Source: Microbacteriaceae bacterium (GTDB lineage: Bacteria; Actinomycetota; Actinomycetes; Actinomycetales; Microbacteriaceae). Taken from it: a DNA stretch of 8,223 nt. The notes under the pieces are model-generated. The model worked only from the letters and a program-made list of their open reading frames with translations, had not been told where the DNA came from and searched no databases. Positions within the stretch are counted from its first letter, which is position 1. Each line of letters opens with the position of its first letter. The position numbers and the translations under genes were made by a program. The stretch lies in assembly GCA_026785785.1 (NCBI GenBank), contig JAJAZI010000086.1:1-8223 (forward strand), written 5' to 3'. Below, one piece after another: positions 1-4,739 of this stretch.

Positions 1-1
1 C

Positions 2-187
2 CGCACCAGCGTCGCAACCACAACGGCCAACGCCGCGACCTTCACCGTCCCACCCACAGCGCTCCGCGACGGAACCAACGTCGTCACCGCATCCACCCAC
101 CTCAACTTCCGAAGCACCACCGACCTCAGCTTCGACCTGGTCGATGGTCGGCACGATCTCACCCGAGTAGCGCGGGGCGCTCAGTAA
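2..187 (+). CDS. C-terminal fragment of a probable secreted beta-sandwich protein (5' end outside window)
   Basis: An open frame runs in from the window edge for 61 codons and stops at TAA 185-187. Third positions are mostly C or G, as in the certain genes, so I take it as real coding sequence. The peptide is Thr/Ser/Val-rich with alternating hydrophobic residues. It contains TVPPTALRDGTNVV, then a stretch resembling THLNFRSTTDLSFDL. From memory this is the kind of C-terminal beta-sandwich tail found on large secreted actinobacterial proteins (metallophosphoesterase, glycosidase or lamin-tail-type architectures). No catalytic residues are in view, so the function of the whole protein cannot be named. 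It ends seven bases before the 3' end of the oppositely oriented tRNA-Leu gene. Coding status is fairly likely; family assignment is weak inference. Confidence 0.6.
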   Translation, partial: RTSVATTTANAATFTVPPTALRDGTNVVTASTHLNFRSTTDLSFDLVDGRHDLTRVARGAQ

Positions 188-194
188 CCAGTTG

Positions 195-277
195 TGCCGG
201 TGGTGGGACTCGAACCCACACGCCCTCTCGAGCAAAGCATTTTGAGTGCTCCGCGTCTGCCATTCCGCCACACCGGC
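195..277 (-). tRNA. tRNA-Leu (anticodon CAA, decodes UUG)
   Basis: Read on the minus strand, the gene is 83 nt from G277 to discriminator A195. The acceptor stem GCCGGTG (277-271) pairs perfectly with CACCGGC (202-196). The D-arm region carries GGCAGACGC, and the T-arm is GTGGG TTCGAGT CCCAC. The anticodon stem GAGCA/TGCTT (one G-T pair) closes a seven-base loop CTCAAAA, putting anticodon CAA at 244-242. A long variable arm (CTCGAGAGGGC area) fits a class II leucine tRNA. The 3' CCA is not encoded; the bases after the discriminator are CAA. It is transcribed away from the response regulator gene and converges on the partial CDS at 2-187. Confidence 0.96.
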
Positions 278-293
278 GCACAACAACCGCGTT

Positions 294-300
294 TAGAATA
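294..300 (-). promoter_or_regulatory. candidate tRNA-Leu promoter -10 element
   Basis: On the minus strand, TATTCT (300-295) matches four of six bases of the sigma-70 -10 consensus. It would start transcription near 288, giving a leader of about 11 nt before the tRNA at 277. The -35 region (about 323-318, TCGGTC) is poor. The same bases read on the plus strand contain TAGAAT (294-299). The tRNA must have a promoter in this short gap, but the exact element is an inference. Confidence 0.35.
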
Positions 301-303
301 CCG

Positions 304-309
304 TAGGGT
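304..309 (+). promoter_or_regulatory. -10 element of a predicted leaderless promoter for the response regulator
   Basis: TAGGGT fits the actinobacterial TANNNT -10 pattern. Exactly six bases (310-315) separate it from ATG 316, so the normal start point falls on the A of the start codon. No convincing Shine-Dalgarno precedes this ATG. Together these support a leaderless mRNA and the choice of start at 316. No good -35 is visible, which is common in actinobacteria. Confidence 0.5.
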
Positions 310-315
310 TTAGGC

Positions 316-921
316 ATGACCGACCAGGATCCCGTCCAGCAAGCCCCCCGCCGCGTCGTTGTGGCAGAGGACGAATCCCTCATCCGCCTCGACATCGTCG
401 AAACCCTCCGCGACAACGGATTCGAGGTCGTCGGCGAGGCCGGAGACGGCGAGACCGCGGTCGCCCTGGCGACCGAGCTGCGCCCCGACCTCGTCATCAT
501 GGACGTGAAGATGCCCCTCCTCGACGGCATCTCCGCCGCCGAACGGCTAAGCAAAAACCACATCGCGCCCGTCGTGCTGCTCACCGCGTTCAGCCAGAAA
601 GAACTGGTCGAGCGCGCGAGCGAGGCCGGAGCGCTCGCCTACGTCGTCAAGCCGTTTACCCCGAATGACCTGCTGCCCGCGATCGAGATCGCCCTCTCGC
701 GGTACGCCCAGATCATCACGCTCGAAGCCGAGGTCGCCGACCTCGTCGAGCGCTTCGAGACCCGCAAGCTCGTCGACCGGGCCAAGGGCCTGCTGAACGA
801 GAAGATGGGTTTCAGTGAGCCAGAGGCCTTCCGCTGGATCCAGAAGGCATCGATGGACCGTCGCCTCACGATGCACGACGTCGCGCAGTCGATCATCGAG
901 CAGCTCTCCGCGAAGAAGTAG
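316..921 (+). CDS. pdtaR: PdtaR-like ANTAR-domain response regulator
   Basis: This 201-residue protein has an N-terminal receiver domain (about 13-128) and a C-terminal ANTAR RNA-binding domain (about 138-197). Receiver landmarks are all present: acidic pair E18/D19, phosphoacceptor D63 in VIMDVKMP, switch Thr T90 in LLTAFS, and K112 in VVKPF. The ANTAR part shows the coiled-coil lead-in and the helical segment with LVDRAKGLLNEKMGFSEPEAF (about 152-172) and the later LTMHDVAQSIIEQL. ANTAR proteins bind paired short RNA hairpins and act as transcription antiterminators. The mycobacterial homologue (Rv1626) is phosphorylated by the histidine kinase PdtaS and lies close to polA and rpsA there too. 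Length matches the family. No kinase gene is in this window, as expected for this orphan-style arrangement. Start ATG 316 is supported by the -10 element placed for leaderless expression. Family call is very secure; orthology to PdtaR is likely. Confidence 0.94.
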   Translation: MTDQDPVQQAPRRVVVAEDESLIRLDIVETLRDNGFEVVGEAGDGETAVALATELRPDLVIMDVKMPLLDGISAAERLSKNHIAPVVLLTAFSQKELVERASEAGALAYVVKPFTPNDLLPAIEIALSRYAQIITLEAEVADLVERFETRKLVDRAKGLLNEKMGFSEPEAFRWIQKASMDRRLTMHDVAQSIIEQLSAKK

Positions 922-960
922 CGTCCGGGTCCGGCTGTAAACCGTCCGGAGCGCTCGGCG

Positions 961-1036
961 CGCGCACGCTGTGTCGGCCACGCGCGCGCTGTGTCGGCCA
1001 CGCGTGCGCTGTGTCGGCCCGCGCGCGCTGTGTCGC
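961..1036. repeat. 20-bp tandem repeat, three full copies plus a partial fourth
   Basis: Copies lie at 961-980, 981-1000 and 1001-1020, each of the form CGCGNRCGCTGTGTCGGCCM. A fourth partial copy starts at 1021, shifted by one base and diverging after GCTGTGTCG. Copies differ at only one to three positions. The array sits in the intergenic region just after the response regulator stop and runs into the left arm of the fold-back at 1027-1120. Function is unknown. Confidence 0.85.
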
Positions 1037-1120
1037 GAAAGTCGGAGGTGGCCGCCTCGATGCCGCACGCAAGCGCATTCAGGTGGCGCTAGGCTGCCGA
1101 GATCCGACTTTGGCGACAGC
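1027..1120. repeat. imperfect long fold-back (REP/MITE-like candidate) between convergent genes
   Basis: The outer arms are GCTG-TG-TCGCGAAAGTCGG (1027-1045) and CCGACTTTGGCGACAGC (1104-1120). They pair at 16 of 17 positions with one mismatch (G1037/G1112) and a 2-nt bulge (1031-1032). Inside, GCCGCCT (1051-1057) pairs with AGGTGGC (1081-1087) including one G-T pair. Further in, GATGC (1059-1063) pairs with GCATT (1075-1079), including one terminal G-T pair. The nested stems form a hairpin-like element of about 94 bases. It lies between the tail ends of the response regulator and thioesterase genes, a typical place for REP/BIME-type repeats or a bidirectional transcription stop. No transposase or obvious target duplication was seen. 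The pairing is read directly from the sequence; the element type is inference. Confidence 0.6.
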
Positions 1121-1137
1121 TGACTTTGGCGACAGCT
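1106..1137. repeat. exact 16-bp tandem duplication
   Basis: GACTTTGGCGACAGCT occurs twice with no gap, at 1106-1121 and 1122-1137, without a mismatch. The first copy forms most of the right arm of the fold-back at 1027-1120, so the right arm is effectively duplicated. The likely origin is slippage or duplication of a repeat end. Confidence 0.9.
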
Positions 1138-1143
1138 GCAGGG

Positions 1144-1157
1144 GGCGCACCAGCGCC
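1144..1157 (-). terminator. possible hairpin terminator of the thioesterase gene
   Basis: GGCGC (1144-1148), loop ACCA, GCGCC (1153-1157) forms a perfect 5-bp stem, extendable past one mismatch. It begins about 18 bases beyond the thioesterase stop codon (minus strand). There is no T-tract after it, so it is at best a non-canonical terminator. Confidence 0.3.
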
Positions 1158-1175
1158 GCCGGGCGAAAACCGCAG

Positions 1176-1601
1176 CTACATCTCGCGCAGCATGTTCGTC
1201 ATCCGCACCGTCGAGAGCCTGCGACCCTCGTCGTCGGTGACGACGATCTCGTGGGTGGCGAGGGTGCGGCCGAGCACGAGCGCGGTGCACGTGGCCGTCA
1301 CCCACCCACTCGTGATCGAGCGGCTGTGGGTGGCGTTGATCTCGATCCCGACCGCATAGCGTCCGGGGCCCGCGTGGATGGCGGATGACACCGAGCCCAG
1401 CGTCTCGCCGAGCACGACGTGAGCGCCGCCGTGCAGCAGCCCGACCACCTGGGTGTTGCCTTCGACCGGCATCCGCGCGACAGACTTCGCGGACGACAGT
1501 TCGATGAATTCGATGCCCATCTTCGTGGCGAGGGCCCCGCCGCCCGAGTCGATCAGGCGTGCGACGAGTTCCGGGTCGAGGTCCGTGGGGAAGGTCGTCA
1601 T
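1176..1601 (-). CDS. PaaI-family hotdog-fold acyl-CoA thioesterase
   Basis: This 141-residue protein is a single hotdog domain, the usual size for stand-alone PaaI/MenI-type thioesterases, which hydrolyse acyl- or aroyl-CoA esters in the cytosol. The signature LLHGGAHVVLGETLGS (55-70) contains the HGG turn (H57-G58-G59) and the acidic residue E66 on the central helix that acts as catalytic base/nucleophile in this family. The C-terminal strands (AVGIEINATHSRSITSGWV, then ALVLGRTLATHEIVVTDDEGR) follow the expected hotdog pattern. The substrate cannot be told; a 1,4-dihydroxy-2-naphthoyl-CoA or phenylacetyl-CoA role is possible but unsupported by neighbours. It points toward the response regulator gene (convergent) and away from polA, with 53 bases between the two start codons. 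Start ATG 1601 has only a weak purine-rich sequence (GAAAG) upstream; no better start is visible. Family very likely, function only general. Confidence 0.9.
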   Translation of the reverse strand: MTTFPTDLDPELVARLIDSGGGALATKMGIEFIELSSAKSVARMPVEGNTQVVGLLHGGAHVVLGETLGSVSSAIHAGPGRYAVGIEINATHSRSITSGWVTATCTALVLGRTLATHEIVVTDDEGRRLSTVRMTNMLREM

Positions 1602-1641
1602 CGGCTGCTTTCGTCGGTCTTCGGCATGTCGCCAGCCGCCG

Positions 1642-1677
1642 GTAGGCTTGCTGCGTGTCGGACAACGAAAAGCCTAC
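1642..1677. promoter_or_regulatory. 8-bp perfect inverted repeat around the polA start, containing facing -10 elements
   Basis: GTAGGCTT (1642-1649) and AAGCCTAC (1670-1677) are perfect inverted copies separated by 20 bases, with the polA GTG start at 1655 between them. The left arm holds TAGGCT (1643-1648), a -10 placed six bases before the polA start. The right arm on the minus strand holds the same TAGGCT (1676-1671), which would start the thioesterase transcript near 1664 with a leader of about 63 nt. It could instead be an operator. Sequence symmetry is certain, function inferred. Confidence 0.45.
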
Positions 1678-4321
1678 TCTGCTCATCATCGACGGCCATT
1701 CGCTGGCGTTCCGTGCGTTCTACGCGCTCCCGGTCGATAGCTTCCAGAACCGGGAGGGGCAGCACACCAACGCGATCCACGGGTTCATCGCGATGCTGAT
1801 CAACCTGCTGCAGAACGAGAAGCCCACCCACCTCGGTGTCGCCTTCGACATCTCCCGCTTCTCCTTCCGCACCCGCGAGTACCCCGAGTACAAGGGCACC
1901 CGCGGCGAGACGCCGCCCGAGTTCGTCGGCCAGGTTCCCCTGCTCGAGGAGGCCCTCAAGGCGATGGGCATCTCGACCATCAGCAAGGAAGACTACGAGG
2001 CCGATGACATCCTCGCCACCCTCGCCACCCAGGGCGCGGCGCAGGGTTACAGGGTCCTGGTCGTCTCCGGCGACCGCGACGCGATTCAGATGGTGAACGA
2101 CGACGTCACCCTGCTCTACCCCAACGCGCGCGGCGTGTCCGAGCTCAAGCGCTACGACCGCGACGCCGTGTTCGAGCGCTACGGCATCGAACCGCACCAG
2201 TACCCTGACATCGCCGCGCTCGTCGGCGAGACGAGCGACAACCTCATCGGCATCGACAAGGTCGGCGAGAAGACCGCCGTGAAGTGGATCACGCAGTACG
2301 GCAGCCTCGACGAGGTACTCGCCCACGCCGACGACATCAAGGGCGTCGTGGGAGAGAAGCTCCGGGAGCAGTCCGACCGGGCGATCCGCAACCGCAAGCT
2401 CAACCACCTGCTCTGCGACGTGGTGCTGCCGATCGGGCCGAACGACCTGCAACGCCGGGCCATCGACGAGCGTGCGGTGCGCGAGGTCTTCGGAAAACTG
2501 CAGTTCAAGACGCTGCTCGAGCGAGTGCTCAAGCTCGCCGGCGCGACTACCGAGCCGAGCGAGCTGCAGGCGATCCCGGATGCCGCCGCCGCCGCGATCC
2601 CCCCGGTGCGCACCCTCGTCGACGAGGAGCTCGCCCACTGGATCGACACCGCGTCCGCCGGGCACAGCAAGCCCCTCGCGCTGCGCATCGAGCGCGGCGT
2701 CGAGGGCATCACCGGGTTCGGGCTCGCCGCGAACCACGACTCCGCGTACGTGCCGTGGGCAACCGGCCGCCCCGACTACACGGCGCTCGAGGCGTGGCTC
2801 GCCAGCCCCGCCCCCAAGGTGCTGTTCGACGCGAAGGCCGACCTCAAGGCACTGCGCGGTGTCGGGCTCGACCTCGCCGGTATTCGGTTCGACACGAGGA
2901 TCGCCGCGTGGCTGCTCAAACCCGGGGGGTCCACGAAGGATCTCGCCGGCCAGGTGTACGACTTCCTCGGCCTCAGCCTGCCTCAGTCCGACCCCAACCA
3001 GCTCGTGCCGGAGACGGGCGAGGTGAGCGCCGCAACCGAGGCCTGGTACCTGCTCGAAGTCGCCGACTACCTCGAGGACGCCCTCGACGACACCACCAGG
3101 GGCGTGCTCGACAGCATCGAACTCCCGCTCGTGACGGTGCTCGCAAACATGGAGCTCACCGGAATCACGGTCAACGCCGTAGTGCTGGGGCGCCTGTCCA
3201 AGCAGCTCGCCGAGACCGCGGGCGACTTGCAGTCCCGCGCCTACGCCGAGATCGGCCGCGAGGTGAACCTCGGCTCGCCCAAGCAGCTGCAGCAGGTGTT
3301 GTTCGAGGAGCTGGGGATGCCGAAGACGCGCGCGAACAAGACGGGGTTCTCCACGGATGCCGCCTCGCTCGCCGACCTGCAGGAGCAGAACCCGCATCCG
3401 TTTCTCGACCTGCTGCTCAAGCACCGCGACGCGACCAAGCTGCGCCAGATCATTGAGACCCTCGAGAAGGCGATCGAGCCCGATCACCGCGTGCACACCC
3501 GTTACGACCAGACCGGCACGAGCACCGGACGCATCTCGTCGACCGACCCGAACCTGCAGAACATCCCCATCAAGACCGAGATCGGCCGCGAGATCCGCTC
3601 GGCGTTCGAGCACGGAGGAGGCTTCAGCACCCTGCTCACCGCCGACTATTCGCAGATCGAGATGCGCATCATGGCGCACCTGTCCGGCGACCCCGGCCTG
3701 ATCGCCGCGTTCAACGAGGGGGAGGACCTGCACCGTTTCGTCGGCGCCCGCATCTTCGGGGTCGCGCCGTCGGAAGTCACCCCGGTCATGCGCGGCAAGG
3801 TCAAGGCGATGTCGTACGGGCTCGCCTACGGGCTGAGCGCGTTCGGGCTCTCCAAGCAGCTTCGCATCGACACGGCCGAGGCGAAGCAGCTCATGGCCGA
3901 CTACTTCGCCCGCTTCGGCGCCGTGCGCGACTATCTGCGCAACGTCGTCGTGCAGGCCCGCGTCGACGGGTATACCGAGACGATCTTCGGTCGGCGCCGA
4001 CCGTTCGCCGACCTCAACTCCGCGAACCGGGTGCTGCGCGAGAACGCTGAGCGCGCCGCGCTCAATGCGCCGATCCAGGGCTCGGCCGCCGACATCATGA
4101 AGATCGCGATGCTCGGCATCTCCGACGACCTCCAGTCGAGGGGCCTCGGCTCCCGCATGCTGCTCCAGGTGCACGACGAACTCGTGTTCGAGGTCGCCGA
4201 CGGCGAGCTCGAACAGCTCAGCGGCATCGTGCGCGAACGCATGGGGAACGCCGCCGACCTGTCCGTCCCGCTCGACGTGCAGATCGGCACCGGAGCGAAC
4301 TGGGATGCCGCGGCGCACTGA
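1655..4321 (+). CDS. polA: DNA polymerase I
   Basis: This 888-residue family A polymerase does Okazaki-fragment processing and gap filling in excision repair. Residues 1-295 form the 5' nuclease: D13 in LLIIDGHS, D65, EADD 115-118, SGDRD 139-142, the GETSDN site 191-196 and the helix-hairpin-helix segment KVGEKTAVKW. Residues about 310-485 form the 3'-5' exonuclease-like domain. It is degenerate: the Exo I DxE is absent (LALRIERG at 341-348) and the Exo III Asp is V469, so proofreading is probably lost, as in mycobacterial Pol I. Residues about 490-888 are the polymerase: motif A TADYSQIEMR (D664), O-helix R713/K717/Y721, motif C QVHDELVF (H840-D841-E842). Tyr at 721 replaces the E. coli Phe762 equivalent. 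The start is GTG; TAGGCT lies exactly six bases before it, and the N-terminus matches the family. It is divergent from the thioesterase and followed by the HPr gene. Confidence 0.98.
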   Translation: MSDNEKPTLLIIDGHSLAFRAFYALPVDSFQNREGQHTNAIHGFIAMLINLLQNEKPTHLGVAFDISRFSFRTREYPEYKGTRGETPPEFVGQVPLLEEALKAMGISTISKEDYEADDILATLATQGAAQGYRVLVVSGDRDAIQMVNDDVTLLYPNARGVSELKRYDRDAVFERYGIEPHQYPDIAALVGETSDNLIGIDKVGEKTAVKWITQYGSLDEVLAHADDIKGVVGEKLREQSDRAIRNRKLNHLLCDVVLPIGPNDLQRRAIDERAVREVFGKLQFKTLLERVLKLAGATTEPSELQAIPDAAAAAIPPVRTLVDEELAHWIDTASAGHSKPLALRIERGVEGITGFGLAANHDSAYVPWATGRPDYTALEAWLASPAPKVLFDAKADLKALRGVGLDLAGIRFDTRIAAWLLKPGGSTKDLAGQVYDFLGLSLPQSDPNQLVPETGEVSAATEAWYLLEVADYLEDALDDTTRGVLDSIELPLVTVLANMELTGITVNAVVLGRLSKQLAETAGDLQSRAYAEIGREVNLGSPKQLQQVLFEELGMPKTRANKTGFSTDAASLADLQEQNPHPFLDLLLKHRDATKLRQIIETLEKAIEPDHRVHTRYDQTGTSTGRISSTDPNLQNIPIKTEIGREIRSAFEHGGGFSTLLTADYSQIEMRIMAHLSGDPGLIAAFNEGEDLHRFVGARIFGVAPSEVTPVMRGKVKAMSYGLAYGLSAFGLSKQLRIDTAEAKQLMADYFARFGAVRDYLRNVVVQARVDGYTETIFGRRRPFADLNSANRVLRENAERAALNAPIQGSAADIMKIAMLGISDDLQSRGLGSRMLLQVHDELVFEVADGELEQLSGIVRERMGNAADLSVPLDVQIGTGANWDAAAH

Positions 4322-4335
4322 CACCCGGCCGCCAG

Positions 4336-4349
4336 CCCGCCGCAGCGGG
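4336..4349 (+). terminator. possible hairpin after polA
   Basis: CCCGC (4336-4340), loop CGCA, GCGGG (4345-4349) lies 14 bases after the polA stop. It has no U-tract, so it may be a weak or Rho-assisted end rather than a classical intrinsic terminator. Confidence 0.35.
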
Positions 4350-4380
4350 TCGAATCATCGCGCGAGCGGGGCGAACTCAT

Positions 4381-4430
4381 TAGGGTTGACGCGAGGCTCG
4401 CGGACGCGACAGCCACACATCGATCGGGAG
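4381..4430 (+). promoter_or_regulatory. candidate promoter -10 and ribosome binding site for the HPr gene
   Basis: TAGGGT (4381-4386) repeats the -10 seen before the response regulator, but here it lies 47 bases before the start codon. The predicted start point near 4393 leaves a leader of about 41 nt. GGGAG (4426-4430) is a good Shine-Dalgarno core, although only three bases precede ATG 4434, which is short. No clear -35 is visible. Confidence 0.4.
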
Positions 4431-4433
4431 CAC

Positions 4434-4703
4434 ATGCCGGAACGCACCGTTGTCATCACCTCAGCGATCGGACTGCACGCGCGGCCAGCCTCGCTGTTCT
4501 GCCAGGCCGCGGCGGCGACCGGCATCCCGATCACCCTCATGAGCCAGGAGGGACGCCGGGTCAACGCCGCGAGCATTCTCGGCGTGCTCTCCCTCGGTAT
4601 CGACCACGGCGAGGCGGTGCACCTGAGCGCGGAGGGCGACGAGGCGGATACCGCGCTCGACAGCCTCGTCGAGCTGCTGAGCTCCGACCTCGACGCGCAG
4701 TAG
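4434..4703 (+). CDS. ptsH: HPr phosphocarrier protein of the PTS
   Basis: This 89-residue protein matches the normal HPr length and is cytosolic. It relays phosphate from PEP-phosphorylated enzyme I to the EIIA domains of sugar PTS transporters. The active-site histidine is H15 in GLHARPAS (13-20). The second conserved segment, RRVNAASILGVLSLG (41-55), contains S47 at the place of the regulatory Ser46 of Firmicute HPr. Most actinobacteria lack HPr kinase, so phosphorylation there is doubtful. Start ATG 4434 gives the typical N-terminus and is preceded by GGGAG; an in-frame extension upstream would run into the end of polA and is unlikely. No enzyme I or PTS permease gene lies nearby, so it is a stand-alone gene here. 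The symbol rests on family recognition; a paralogue of the main ptsH cannot be excluded. Confidence 0.93.
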   Translation: MPERTVVITSAIGLHARPASLFCQAAAATGIPITLMSQEGRRVNAASILGVLSLGIDHGEAVHLSAEGDEADTALDSLVELLSSDLDAQ

Positions 4704-4727
4704 CGGCAAATCACTCACACCCTGTCA

Positions 4728-4733
4728 TAGGCT
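4728..4733 (+). promoter_or_regulatory. -10 element of a predicted leaderless promoter for the DUF885 gene
   Basis: TAGGCT is followed by exactly six bases and then ATG 4740, the same geometry as at polA and the response regulator. The intergenic gap from the HPr gene is only about 36 bases, so this element may give independent expression in addition to read-through. It favours ATG 4740 over the in-frame GTG at 4737. Confidence 0.45.
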
Positions 4734-4739
4734 CGGGTG

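Noticed and set aside
159..584. Open frame of 141 codons on the minus strand covering the tRNA-Leu region
   Set aside because: Its end is a translation of the tRNA itself, a classic false ORF, and the rest is antisense to the response regulator receiver domain.
929..950. Intrinsic terminator after the response regulator (TCCGG...CCGGA)
   Set aside because: Only five base pairs around an 11-base loop with no T-tract; indistinguishable from chance in this composition.
961..1137. Repeat cluster as a CRISPR array
   Set aside because: The repeats are directly adjacent with no unique spacers, and no cas gene is present.
1027..1137. Insertion sequence or IS remnant
   Set aside because: No transposase fragment or flanking target-site duplication was found; the arms fit a non-autonomous or REP-like repeat at best.
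547..1689. Minus-strand open frame running through the repeat region
   Set aside because: It translates the 20-bp tandem repeats into low-complexity Arg/Ala text and overlaps two genes with clear families.
1598..4324. Open frame of 908 codons on the minus strand
   Set aside because: It is the antisense mirror of polA, produced by the GC-rich codon bias. It has no recognisable domain, and polA has all its motifs on the plus strand.
4305..4433. Upstream in-frame extension of the HPr gene
   Set aside because: It would start inside the 3' end of polA, and the normal HPr N-terminus with a Shine-Dalgarno begins at ATG 4434.
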